A DNA stretch of 64,000 nucleotides from Pictodentalium vernedei (lineage: Eukaryota; Mollusca; Scaphopoda; Dentaliida; Dentaliidae): assembly GCA_031216915.1 (NCBI GenBank), contig CM062288.1, positions 183,918,596-183,982,595 of the forward strand, written 5' to 3'. Numbering within the stretch: position 1 is the first letter of the stretch; the number at the start of each line of letters is the position of its first letter. Of the stretch, positions 22,670 through 33,774 are shown piece after piece. The notes under the pieces were generated by a model. The model saw only the letters and a list, made by a program, of their open reading frames with translations, did not search any database and was not told the DNA's origin. Position numbers and translations under genes: made by a program.

Positions 22670-23144
22670 TGTCATAAAACAGAAGAAATAAATCACTAAA
22701 AGGTAATTAACTGTTTCTTTTCTGTTTGACTTATTGGCATATCTCATTTTATTCTGAAAGTGATAAGTAAGGGATTAGCTGTTCACTCAAACCAATAATC
22801 TGTGATTATAAACTGTCTGACAACTGGGGGGGGGGGGGGGGTCTCACTAATGGGGGGGGATACCATTTTAGAGGACTTATATCCCAAGCAATGGTGACTT
22901 GGTTATATTTTTCTTGTAAAACAGAGCTTGTTTCAGTCAACAAGCACTGCTTCACTTCCTGGGGTCCCCCTGGGGAAAGGGTCTGGATAATATTGTACAA
23001 ATTACACTACTCCCCACTGTGGGTCTGGAAACAAGGCAGAGGTTTGCCTATATAGATTTTTTTCATAAATATAATAGTTTTTAACCATTTTGCCTATTTG
23101 CACTCTCTAATAAACAGTAACAAAGTGATTTAAAATGATGCATA

Positions 23145-23396
23145 CAGGCCGGAAAATAAACAATCTGACATTTGCAGAATGAGGTCCTACAGGGTGAATT
23201 TGATGATGCTATCCCACACAGTGGGCCAATTTATCTTCTGGGTACCTCTTTCTGTTTAGTTTTGAGACCCTGATTCAGATTGATGTTCACAGAGGGTAAA
23301 TTTAGTGATGCTACCCTGCTGTGCAGGGTAGCATCACTAAATTCACCCTCTGGGGACCTCATTTTGCAGATGACATTCTGCTTATTTTCTGGCTTG
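23145..23396. mobile_element. 252-bp hAT-type MITE, copy 3
   Basis: Perfect 8-bp TSD GATGCATA (23137-23144, 23397-23404); ends CAGGCCGGAAAATAAAC and the inverse of CAAGCCAGAAAATAAGC. Confidence 0.9.
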
Positions 23397-23628
23397 GATG
23401 CATATAAAACCACTAAATTTTCAATAGGGCAATTCTAGAACTCAACCAGTTAAATGTTTTGCAGAAGCTGATAATCTTTTTAAATTATCCTGAAGATGAA
23501 TAGACCATGGTGAGTTCTAAGTGAACTCAAGACTGTCCCTATTGGAAATACTGGGGAAATTTGATTGATCTTCTGAAATGGGCTTTGTATGATATTAACA
23601 AATGCCCAAGAGTGCAAGAAGCATTTTA

Positions 23629-24236
23629 TTAACTCTTTACTTAACATAACTGAATTTTGACACATGAAAAGAAGTGACTTGAATAATTAAGCATTATTTA
23701 ATTTTTTGCTTCCAAAACATAGCTTACGATCTCTCAATGAGCTTGTTCTGGTGAGGCATCACAAGTTATGTTTTCAAGGCAAACAAAAATGAAAACCTTG
23801 CAGGTTGCGACACATTGGTAAAAATGAAGTACCCCTCCCCAAATAACACCTGCAGAACACAGGGCTAGACATCAACAAGATATACATCCAAATATAAAGC
23901 CCTTCCACCAAGTATTTTATTTAATAAAATATTGAGTTTCAAAGTGAAAATTAAACAAATTCCAAGTCCATGAAGGGCAATAACTCTGACAAAAATACTC
24001 TGAATAACACTTACATTGAACAAGGGTCCAGACATCAATAATGTACACTGTCATACTAATTTACTAAATATGATGTCATTTCACAGTGTTTCTAAAAGGT
24101 TACTGAGTTTAAAAACTTGTTGGTCACAGGCAGACCAACAGACATTGCCACAAAGAGATGCTTGTAGGAGCTAAAAAAAATAATACAATCTAAAAGGCAA
24201 TTTTCCTGAATCTGTTACATAAGGTAAAGGGTCACA
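23629..24236. mobile_element. TTAA foldback MITE P1, probably split by a nested element
   Basis: Left end TTAACTCTTTACTTAAC and core 'catagcttacgatctctcaa' / complement. The right end 'aaggtaaagggt' appears only at about 24224, after ~400 bp with 'cagaccaacagacattgcc' motifs of a hairpin-ended element. Confidence 0.5.
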
Positions 24237-25244
24237 AAAAGGCATTTTACAAGAGAATTTAGTTCAAAAAAAGGTTTACTTTATAATATTCCAAAGAAAA
24301 CATCCTCACAAATTAATGACTACAAAAAATTTAATATTTATTAATTTACATAAATTCTACAGAAATAACAATAAAAGACATTACATAACCTGAGAAAAAA
24401 AGCTTTTTGGCACAAAACCCTCTGATTGAGGTAAGCACACATTAATCACACATGACAATCATAATAATTGACCCAGTTCAAACAGGATTAAAGCTGAATC
24501 AATCAATCGATAGAGCATGAGATTAATTTTGGCAATCAGAATTCTCACACAATACTGTTTTATTACAATTTATTGAAGAAATGCCAACAGGTAGCTTGTT
24601 CACGTCAAAATCAAAATGAAGCATGTTTAACAATTTACCCAATGCACATGATATCAAAATTTAACCCTTTGAGACTTGATTTATCCTGATGTTCAAACGT
24701 CACTGGGAATTCAGTTTCTTCAATGTTTTCAAAATGCGATGTCAAACATTGGAAAGTACAAATAATAAGATATTTTTCACATTAGTGATTATCTGCTTGA
24801 GGGCAATAATTTGTAATAAAACAAATTTATATAAACAAAACAATTGTGTTTGACTGAATATGAAATAGAAGCACGAAAAGTTTTGGCTTTTGCTCTGGTA
24901 TCCTCATTTTTTGAAAGCCCTGATAGTCACTTCTAGCACTCAACCAGTTAAGAAGTCTTGATTCAAGGATTATATTAGTATTTTAAGCTGCGATAACAAT
25001 TGGCTGAACGGTTCTCACTGAGCATTGTTCGGGAGAAAATAGGAATTAGGGTTAAAACTTTAAAAAATAGAAAAATAATAACAAAACAAATGACCACAAA
25101 GTATCAATGTGCCATTGATTTCCTACATACAAAAGTATCAAAGGGTTTATAATTTGAATATTATTTTTTAAAAAAAAATGCAATGAAACCATATCATGTG
25201 ATCCCTCATTGGAACAAGTTGTTTGTTGGCTTTAATTGGGTTGA
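24237..25244. other. Unassigned AT-rich stretch with foldback remnants
   Basis: P2-type fragments ('ttacaatttattgaag', 'actcaaccagttaa') lie between 24550 and 24952, and a P1 half-core ('aaaccatatcatgtgatccc') lies at 25187. No gene. Confidence 0.4.
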
Positions 25245-25560
25245 ACAAAACTTCAATACACAGGGTCACATCATGTCAAACAGTTTTATGGGTGGAGGAA
25301 GCTGGAATAGCCAAGGAGAATCACCAAACAGTGGTAAGCAACTGTCAGACTCGCCAACTTACTAATTTCAGCATGAGCTGAGTTAGCAACAGTTAAAGGC
25401 AAGAGGTTGAAGGCAAGAGTACCATCGATGTGCAGTATGCCTTAGTACATAGTGGCATATGGGCAATAGGGATTAAGTGTCTTGCTTAAGGACACAATGC
25501 AGTTACCGCTGGACATGATAGAACCGTCGACCTTTCAGTTTGAGCCACCGTGATCCAAAA
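25245..25560 (-). mobile_element. SINE, decayed
   Basis: Matches the SINE body from 'agggtcacatcatgtcaaac' to 'gcagttaccgctgg'. The head is degraded and no clean TSD was found. Confidence 0.65.
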
Positions 25561-25593
25561 TTTTCCTCATAATGCAACTAACAATTCAAACTG

Positions 25594-26416
25594 CAGCTTA
25601 GCTTGACTGTGTGTAGTGTTTGATGAAAAGGATAATATTCAATGTTTATTAAAGGATTATGAAATAAGACAAGAATTGTGATAACTGAAAACATGTTAAG
25701 TTCTGTTCCCTACATGCTATGTTTTCCATAAGAATAATTTGAGGTGTAGACTGTACTAAAGAATTGAGGCCTGGGTTGATGTGGCCCTAACAGTTAAGGT
25801 ATGTCAACCAAAGTTACCAAGTTACAGTAAAATCATTCCAAAATGAGTCAACTTAATAAAAACAACTTGTAGACAGTGCGAAAGGAATCTAGGTCACATG
25901 ACCAGGTGGTGGCAACAGCTGAGCAATCGTGACCAAAATAGGACATCATATTGAGTTATCCTTCCAAGTTACAATGAAATCACTTCATAATTATGAACTG
26001 TGGACAGTGCTAAACAAATCTAGGTTACGTGTCTGTGCGGCCATGATGGCTGACTGATCATGGCCAAAATAGAACGTTCTCATCTAGACAATATACTGAG
26101 TCATCCTACCAATTTACAATGAACTCCCTTCATAAATGCAACCTGTAGACTGTGCTAAAGGAATCTAGGTAACTTGCCCTAGGGGCTGTCACGGTCGACT
26201 GAACCTGACCAAAATAGAACATTCGCATCTAGACATTATACAGAGTCATCCTACCAAGTTACAATGAAATCCCTTCACAAATATGTCCTGTAGACTGCAC
26301 TAAAGGTTATCAGGTTTCAGGCTCGCGCAGCCATCATGGTTAACCAATCATAACCAAAAGGGGACATTCTCATCTAGACATAACCTTGAACCTGCATATG
26401 AAATTTTGTCAAGTTA
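25594..26416. mobile_element. TIR element with ~145-bp satellite, copy 2
   Basis: Ends AGCTTAGCTTGAC and 'gtcaagttaagct'. The interior parallels 827-4725 ('gtgtttgatgaaaaggataa', four ~142-bp satellite units, 'aacctgcatatgaaattttg') but lacks the R1, microsatellite and 966-bp insertions found there. Confidence 0.75.
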
Positions 26417-26699
26417 AGCTAAAAATTCATTCTTGTTTGACAGAGCTCATTGGGCTCTGCCAAACAAGACTGAATTAGTTAAATTCTTAGCTGCATTACG
26501 GAAAACAATTTGTTGCTTTAAATTTTGGTATTTTGACAACAGCATGCAAAAGGTTAAAGAAAAAGAAAATATACGGTTTGTTCACTCCGAAGATGAAAAA
26601 CAAAATTCTGGACTTTTTACAGGACATTTTCTAGAAAATATTCCAGTATTCTGCAGAACATTCACCTAATTTGTGTTTTTCATCTCTGTTTGTAGTTTG
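26417..26699. other. Foldback core and unassigned sequence
   Basis: A hairpin at 26430-26470 has arms 'cttgtttgacagagc' / complement, as in the pogo-like MITEs. The plus-strand 78-codon frame crossing it has no domain and is not called. Confidence 0.45.
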
Positions 26700-26926
26700 T
26701 TTTTTTATTAGTGTTTAATGTCACTTTCAACATCTATCACTGTATCATGACCAAAACATGGGTATTCAAGTTAAGTTTAGAGGATAGTTTATACCTATGC
26801 CACTCACTTACAGTAATTCCACCCCCAGTCGTTGGTTAAATGGTCCTCCTTTACCAGTAAAACTGAGCATGTTTAACATAGTAAACAAGCACTGTTTCAC
26901 TTCCCAGGTTTCTCATGGGAAGATCA
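26700..26926 (-). mobile_element. R1 retroposon, diverged
   Basis: R1 body from 'attagtgtttaatgtcac' to 'cccaggtttctcatggg'. Confidence 0.65.
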
Positions 26927-28010
26927 TTTTATGTATACCAGTTTAAAATTAGTTTTCACATTTTCCAAATCAATCCTTGTGGAAGCCTAGTCGCTTTTTT
27001 CCTCGGAACATGAATTAACTCATGTCAGGTCAGTGCCTCATGATCAAATGTGTAGAAGTGAATAGTTGTTCAAAGTATAGTCTTGGGTGTAACCTCTGGG
27101 GATGGGGGATGGGTAGAATCCCCCCCCCCCCCCAAAAAAAAAAGACAGAGAAAAAATCTCTTGATCATGAGTTTCGTTGGGCAAGAAATTATGAAATATC
27201 AAGTTGGGCATATGTCCTTGCTTACCCCGCCGAAAACACACACACACCTTGGAGTACTCCATCAGGAAAAATCTCTTGCCTGCCAGACAAAAATATGAAC
27301 AGACTGGAACATGCAATAAATGTCAGACTCATTGTATCAGTTGAATTCCACATACATGGAGAAAGTAACTAATAAATGATTTTTATGACCATGACCTGTT
27401 GAAAGCATCGAGAGATTGTCTGGCACATATACATAGCTGATGTGTAATTGACAGCACTGTCACACAACTCTCAATAAATTCCCCGTCATGTAAGTATTTT
27501 ATCAATGGAAAGTATATTTGTAGGGTATAAGTCTTTGATAAAAGCAATTAGGTATGTTCCAAATAGATGAGCGATATGACCGAGCCATTGGGCACCCACG
27601 TCCTAGACACCCAAAAATGTTTTGTCAGTTATGGCCCCGAGTATCGTATTCAAATATTTTTTTCCTTTCCTCATGTTGTAGCATATTTATGTATAAATAT
27701 ATGTATGTTAAGTAAAAACGTGGACGGTAAGGCTGCAAATTAATTTGTTGGTATGGTACATCCTGACAGGACATACCACAATGTTAAATTAACTTTAAGC
27801 CTCAGTGTCCAATTCTAGACTAATAACTGCTGAGGATTTCAGAGTCAACATTTCTTATCCTTACTGGTCACAGCCCAGGGTTCCCATCGGGAGAAGTCAA
27901 CATTAATTCACAAAGATTCCCTCTGTTTCAATCATGAAGATCAAGAAGAGGCTGATAATTTAACCCAAAGCCTAATGTTGTTGCAAAATTTGTTAGGTCA
28001 TATTTCAATA
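26927..28010. other. Unassigned sequence
   Basis: A C-run at 27120-27132 and a CACACA stretch near 27237. Frames of 90-116 codons at 27022-27372 read through the C- and A-runs and show no domain. Confidence 0.35.
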
Positions 28011-28200
28011 AAGTCATGTTTTTAGGCTTTCCCAAACCCAGTTTGGAAAAAGACTCTTGTAATTCTTCTTTTTCAAAATTTTTCTTCTCTTTTTTTTTTT
28101 CAAATTTTTTTTTTAGGCTTTCCCAAACCCAGTTTGGGAAAGACTCTTGTTATTCTTCTTTTTCAAAATTGTTCTTCTTTATTTTTTTTTTTTTTTTTGG
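28011..28200. repeat. Duplicated T-rich unit
   Basis: 'ggctttcccaaacccagttt' occurs at about 28025 and 28118, each followed by 'attcttctttttcaaaatt' and a T-run. An inverted 'gttgggaaagcccg' at about 30460 may be the other end of one large element. Confidence 0.55.
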
Positions 28201-29243
28201 GCCAAAAATGACATGAATATAGCTTTTTTCTTCAAAACTGACCAACTTCAAGGGCAAATGTCTCTAATTATAAGGTTGTTGTAACAATTATTTTGGTATG
28301 GATAGATGCAACAATGATTGTGGAAGAAAGTTACTGTTTACTTTTTAATCTCAGATTTAACCCTCAAGTACATTGAGGGCGAGAATAAGAGTACCATTTG
28401 AAAATGCCAAAATTGGCCAACGTTGGATGCATTTTCTATAATTTTGGAAAGGCTTAATTTCAAACACTTTTCATGTATGTATTCACAATTGACTACTGAG
28501 CATATTTGCTGTTGTAAGTTTGGTTGTAAAGTTTAACCCTATTCCATTCTGATTGCATAAAAGTAGGTACCATCCAAAAAAACTCCAATTTTTTCAAAAT
28601 TTGGTAAGTTTAGGTGACGATTTACTTCATTTTTAATTGATTGAGCTCTGAATGTTTTCTATAGCTGCTTGCAGCATTCAAAGTATGACAAATTTTGTTC
28701 TATATGTTATTATTAAAAGTTTAACCCTTGGCAGATTTGAGACTTCCCATAAGGGTACTGTCGGAATAATTATTTTTGCCAACTTTTACATGCAGTTTCT
28801 CAGCACTGGAGCCATATTGTCTCAAAACCTTTTCCATAAGAAGATAGGGCATTCATCCAAGAACAATTTTGCTGTTATATGTTTTATTCCAAGTTTTAAC
28901 CCTCACCCAGTTGTCAGGCCTTGAATTGGAGTACCCTCAACTTGTACATGTTCATTCAAATACCTAGATTCAAGTTTAGTCCATGTCTCTTTTCAGACAC
29001 TCAGTCTGTGATTGATGTTCACACATTAAGAGCATAATATGATACACCAAAATCGCCACTCAAATATTTCATTTACTTTATGAGATTGCGAACAACATTA
29101 TTCAGTATGTAACCAGATGGAGATTTATATTCACTCTATATTTCACATGCCTTCTATTAATAATCTAATAATACTCAAAATACCACAATTTCAAAGCTGT
29201 GAATTAAAACGTTGTAATGTTCAAGCGCAATATGAAAATTTTC
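28201..29243. other. Unassigned sequence
   Basis: No exon or repeat supported. Three loosely similar segments around 28360, 28530 and 28720 ('tttaaccct') suggest an old diverged tandem repeat. Confidence 0.35.
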
Positions 29244-29256
29244 TGTAATATGCAGT

Positions 29257-29617
29257 ATTAATTTATTTATTTATTGAGGTTTAATGACACTTTTGAGACA
29301 GTTTTACAGGTGGTAGAAGCCAGAGTACCTGGCGAAAACCACCGAGAAATGACAAGCGACTCAGACTCCCCAACATACTAACTCCACAAAAGCAGAGTTA
29401 GCATTGGTTGAAGACAAGTGCACCCTCAAAGTGCAGTACGCCTTAGTACACAATGCCATAATACCCACCCCCCCCCCCCCCACCCAGAACCACGTGGGAA
29501 ATTAAATTGGGATGAAGTGTCTTGCATTAGGACACAATGTGGTTGCCACAGGCAGGATTCGAACAAGGACTTCTTGGATTGCAACAATCATCTCTACATT
29601 CTGCGCCACCACACTCC
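29257..29617 (-). mobile_element. tRNA-headed SINE with 13-bp TSD
   Basis: Flanked by TGTAATATGCAGT / TGTAATATACAGT (29244-29256, 29618-29630). Head degraded; a C-run expansion lies at 29466-29480. Confidence 0.82.
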
Positions 29618-29670
29618 TGTAATATACAGTGATAGAACTCTTTATATGTACTTGTGTGATTATAAATGAA

Positions 29671-29968
29671 CTAGAGGTACTGTGAGCAAGCTCACAAAGT
29701 GATACCCCCCGCGCCTGAAATGTATAAGTTAGATTATCTCCCCTTGGAAATGTCAGAACAGAATTATATTGCTTCATGCACATCTTCATATGGAGTTCTT
29801 CCATTGTGTAAAGTTTCATGAAAATTCTTCAAACAGTTTAGGAGGAGTTGCGCTAAAAAAGGATGGACAGACGGACAGGCGGACAGACAGATGGACGGAC
29901 AGGGTGATTCCTATATACCCCCCCAAACTTTGTTTGCAGGGGGGGGGGGAGGGGGGGGGGGGGTATAA
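29671..29968 (-). mobile_element. Hairpin-ended Helitron-like element H2
   Basis: In the minus orientation its 3' end is hairpin TGTGAGC-tt-GCTCACA, then about 6 nt and CTAG followed by T. The other end starts after an A with TTATACCCC and a C/G-run stem. No TSD. It shares its interior with H1. Confidence 0.75.
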
Positions 29969-30715
29969 TAATATTAACGTGGCTACGGTTCCATTGAAGC
30001 AACTTGTACAGTATAATGGTTAGTGTACTTGCAACTTCTAAGTGATGAGATAGGAAAACAACATTTTGTGTGGAAAACCAAATGTTTTGTGGTCATTTCT
30101 GGCAACTAAATTGTCTGAAATTAATTTTACTTAAAAATCGGCTCCTTCCCGACTCAGGGGTGGGTTGGGGCACAGTCCTCCATGAAACCCCGGCCTGTAC
30201 GCCCATAATTCATATGTACTAATTTTTTCCAAAGCAGAAAGGACATCGCTTGTTTTGCTTTCTTTGAAAACATTCTGTCATTATTGAAGAACAAATTTTG
30301 TGTTAAATGTTTTGGTGTCCTGCTGTATCTCAAATATCTGTTTTGGCTGCATAAAAACTAGTAGCATCACAAAAACATTGATTTCCACTAAATTTTCTGT
30401 TTTCAAAAATAATTGATAGTTTTGTGTACAATACAGTTTGCCTTTTCACATTAAAAAGTTGGGAAAGCCCGTAATTTGTCCAACAAATTACAATTCTCTA
30501 GTTTTTTTTATTATTTTTGCCTTATGAAGGTACCACAGCTGTAACTGATATTTAATCAACTGGAAGTGGAGAAGGGATGAATATTTGAATGTCAATTTGA
30601 ATATTCAAATACTGCCATCCATGAACGGATATTCAAATATTCATTTCAGCACTATGATAAATACATGCTGACATACACTAAATAATCCATTCAGGAACTC
30701 AATGTTGATATAATT
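29969..30715. other. Unassigned sequence
   Basis: No feature supported except the possible inverted element end near 30460 (see 28011). Confidence 0.35.
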
Positions 30716-31223
30716 AACAAGGGCAACGCAAAGCGTGCGCCACTGCCCCGACCCGTAGGCATGTTCGAAGCAGCCTTAAAGGTATTGTGTGACAGAAAAA
30801 GTCAAAATTACAATCCAGAACATACTGAAGCCGAAGGCGAAGGAGTGAAAAAGGCCCATAATTCTAGAAAAATAATGAGACAGACCCAGTTACTTGCAGA
30901 TATTTTTTTACAAAGTTGGTCCATGAGCATACCACAAATAAATCAAATCCAACATGCAGTGAACATAATACAGAGGTCGTTAAAAATTTTCTAAGTCAAA
31001 AGAGTTAAAATGGGCCATAACTCTGGGAAAAATTATTGGACAGAACCCATTCCTTGTGCATATCCATTCCCCCATACGAGTCTATCAGCATACCAAAGGA
31101 GATCCAAATCAGACTGATGGCTTTGAAGTTACAATGCAAAATGTTTGTATAGACAGATGGACTGATGGACGGACAGATGAAGGGCTTCACTGGATACCCC
31201 CAAATCCTCCTTCGGAGGCATAA
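30716..31223 (-). mobile_element. Hairpin-ended Helitron-like element, AACAAG type
   Basis: Left AACAAGGGCAACGC with hairpin ACGC..GCGT near 30728. The right end is a stem around 'cctccttcggagg'. It shares 'gggccataactctgggaaaa' and the GGAC-rich run with the copies at 9529 and 59952. Confidence 0.55.
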
Positions 31224-31311
31224 CAAGTTGATAACCATCAGCAGAGATAGAAACCACAGAAAAGCAGCAAGTAACTGTCAAACTTCACAACTTACTGATA
31301 GCAGACCATTT

Positions 31312-31525
31312 ATTTATTTATTTATTTATTGGTGTTTAAGGTCACATATTTCTGCACAATGGCAAATCATGACTACAATATGGAGATGAAATTTAGTCAA
31401 TCATTTATACCCATGTTGACCATTTTAGGAGACCTCCACCCCAAGCATTGGTGACTGGGTCCTATTTTACAAGTAAATCAAAGCTTGTTTACCACAGTAA
31501 ACAAGCACAGCATCACTTCGTGGGA
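31312..31525 (-). mobile_element. R1 retroposon next to a SINE fragment
   Basis: A full R1 tail and body. The preceding ~50 bp (from 31255) is a SINE-body fragment ('aaaccacagaaaagcagc'). Confidence 0.65.
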
Positions 31526-31809
31526 AAATAAGGGGCCAGTGGGTCTAAAACCAGTTTGTTTTGATTCAAGGGATGTAGACCATCAATGTGCCAAACTCAT
31601 TGGCACATTACCACATTATGCCACCATGTCACTGGCAGCAAACACAATGGACTCTCCCGGGCCTCTTCATAACATACATTGAAGAGTGAAGGTTGAAGCC
31701 ATTTTTGGAAGTACTTTAGGGGAGTAGCAAGCAGCTACTTTGGCAAACATCGAGGTAAGTGGTAGCTGGCACAATAAAGACTGCAGATTGAATACCAAGG
31801 TTAATGCAT
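31526..31809. other. Unassigned sequence
   Basis: The 65-codon plus-strand frame has no domain. Part of 31560-31640 recalls a SINE body. Confidence 0.35.
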
Positions 31810-32068
31810 TTAATTGGTAGAATGCTGGAAGCCCATATTCAGGCTTTATTCTGAAGTGTTGGTACCACAATTTAAAGGCTTCATATTCTGTGGATGTTCT
31901 TCATATTATCTTTGAAGTGATATCATTTTATCTGTTAGGATTTGTCTTGTTACAATTTATACAATTTGTAGGAGAGAGCCAGCAGGCACTCTCCCATAAA
32001 TTGTAACAAGGCAAAGATGCACAAAGAAATTTTAAGGATCAAAAAGAATTTAGCACTCTACCAGTTAA
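31810..32068. mobile_element. TTAA foldback MITE, family P2
   Basis: TTAATTGGTAGAATGCT and 'agcactctaccagttaa'; core 'cttgttacaatttat' against 'ataaattgtaacaag' with GGCACTCTCC arms. Confidence 0.82.
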
Positions 32069-32488
32069 GTGGGTAGTTAATTTAAGGGATTTCCAGGACC
32101 ATCCCAGAATACTGTCAAGGTTTTCTAAGGAGCTAGAGATGAGCAAAAAATTAAGAGCAACATGGGCATTTTTCAACAAACAAAGGGATAAAAGTTTTGG
32201 ATGATATCCTGTGGCATCACAATTTTGTAGCTTGAGTATTCAGCATAAGATGGGCAAGATGCAAACAAAATTTCATTACATTTTGTTGAAGTTATTGCAA
32301 TTCTATGATGTGTATGGAGGGATGGTTAGACGGACACATGGACATACATAAAGACATAAAAATTAAGTTCTACATCAGTCAGATGTGCATTATCCAACAA
32401 ATAAAGGGGAATAACTTTTAATGAAATCCTATGGCATTTGAAAATTTTGCACCACAAGTATTTGACATATGATGGGGGAAGATACTTA
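32069..32488. other. Unassigned sequence
   Basis: Two segments (near 32165 and 32405) share 'aacaaa.aaaggg.ataa' and 'atcctatggcat', an old direct repeat. No gene. Confidence 0.4.
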
Positions 32489-32501
32489 GTAAATTCTATC
32501 A

Positions 32502-32710
32502 TATTATTTATTTATTTATTGTTGTTTAAGGTCACATACTTCTGCACAATGGCTAATCATGACCACAACATGGAGATAAAGTCAAGGTCAGTCAATTATT
32601 TATACCCCATGTTGCCTATTTTAGAGGCCTTGCACCCCAAGCATTAGTGACTGGGTCCTATTTTACCATTGAAACAGAGCTTGTTTACCACAGTAAACAA
32701 GCACTGCTTC
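32502..32710 (-). mobile_element. R1 retroposon with 13-bp TSD
   Basis: Perfect duplication GTAAATTCTATCA (32489-32501, 32711-32723). Confidence 0.9.
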
Positions 32711-32723
32711 GTAAATTCTATCA

Positions 32724-32938
32724 CAATTCATAAACTACTGGCAAAGTCATGAAAAAATGAAGTCCAATCTGTATCAACAAAGTGCATAACTGTTGTAATG
32801 AAATCATTCAAGCAGCGTAATTTTCAGCAAGATGCATAATAAACACCATTATCAGGCCCAAAGCCAAGATCTCAAAAATTTCCGACAGAGTGGGGAGGGA
32901 ATTAAAAATTTTCCGACAGTGTTTCTCAATACACTTTT
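32724..32938. other. Unassigned sequence
   Basis: Nothing recognised. Confidence 0.35.
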
Positions 32939-33148
32939 TTAACACTTTACCTAATGGATTGGCTGCGTAATTTACATATTAGGCAAAATTTTTTTTTTTT
33001 AATTTTAATTAAACCATATCATGTGAAACCCCCTCACTGGAATGAACTCATCAAGCTTGCTCCAATGAGGGGGCCACATGATTTTTTTTCCCCCCAAAAA
33101 ACTGAAAATAACAAATTTTGATATCGTGTGCATCAGGTAAAGGGGTAA
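32939..33148. mobile_element. TTAA foldback MITE P1 (core 'catatcatgtgaa')
   Basis: TTAACACTTTACCTAA at left, 'caggtaaaggggtaa' at right; the palindrome around 'tcactggaatgaact' is partly decayed. Confidence 0.75.
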
Positions 33149-33176
33149 AATGGTCAACTTTTTCATATTAGCAGAT

Positions 33177-33428
33177 TTAACCCTTTACTTAACACAGTAT
33201 TTTTAAAAAATGAATTAAATTTCCCATTTTTCGAAAACAAATTTCACATTTTTTCAATAAAACCAAACAAATATGGATATCATTAAAACCAGCTCAATGA
33301 GCTGGTTCTAATGATATCCATATTTGTATGGGTTTATTGAGAAAATTCCAAGATATATTAGGCTGTGGTACGCCTATTCTGGTTAATTTTCTGGCCATTT
33401 TTTGCCACTATGTTAGGTAAAGGGTTAA
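33177..33428. mobile_element. TTAA foldback MITE P1 with a different core
   Basis: Ends TTAACCCTTTACTTAACA and 'atgttaggtaaagggttaa' match P1. The palindrome is unrelated to the two common cores: 'aaatatggatatcatt' / 'aatgatatccatattt' around 'ccagctcaatgagctgg'. Confidence 0.85.
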
Positions 33429-33774
33429 GAGAGAATGCTGGTATTTGAGTAAGCCCCTAATCTTCCCAAACAGTCAACAAAGTTTTCTGATAGACATGGT
33501 CATGGGTGGGGTGGGCACCCAACTAGCTTCAGGCCTCTCCATTGTAATTCATCATCTATTGGAAGTTAATGAAAGTTATGCTTTCAGACGGTTTACCCCC
33601 ATTAGTCAGACACCCAACTGTCATACACCCCAGCTGTCAGACAGTTAATTAGGGATTAGCTGAAGTTAAAACAGATGATTACCTATTGTTATAAATGGAA
33701 CAACCCAGCTGTATACAATCCAAATAAAATTTAGTTTCAACATTTTGTTTGGTACATATATTGTGTAATAACAC

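Larger units (their letters stand above)
21176..22862. mobile_element. TIR element M, copy 1 (9-bp TSD)
   Basis: Ends TTTACCCCTATTAG and, inverted, TATCCCCCCCCATTAG, flanked by TTTTAGAGG. Its sister copy at 33588-37193 shares 'cagttaattagggattagct' and 'taataatctgtgattataaa'-type motifs. Terminal sequence and about 9-bp duplication suggest a MULE-like transposon, but no transposase remains. It contains a nested Helitron-like element and a SINE. Confidence 0.7.
21025..22978 (-). mobile_element. R1 retroposon split by a 1.7-kb TIR element
   Basis: The R1 body runs to 'cagttttagagg' at 21175 and resumes at about 22863 with 'attttagaggac' through 'ctggggtccccctggg'. The repeated bases are the target duplication of the intervening element. 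Confidence 0.75.

Noticed and set aside
27022-27372. 116-codon plus-strand frame
   Set aside because: Reads through a C-run and A-run, with no recognisable domain or splice context.
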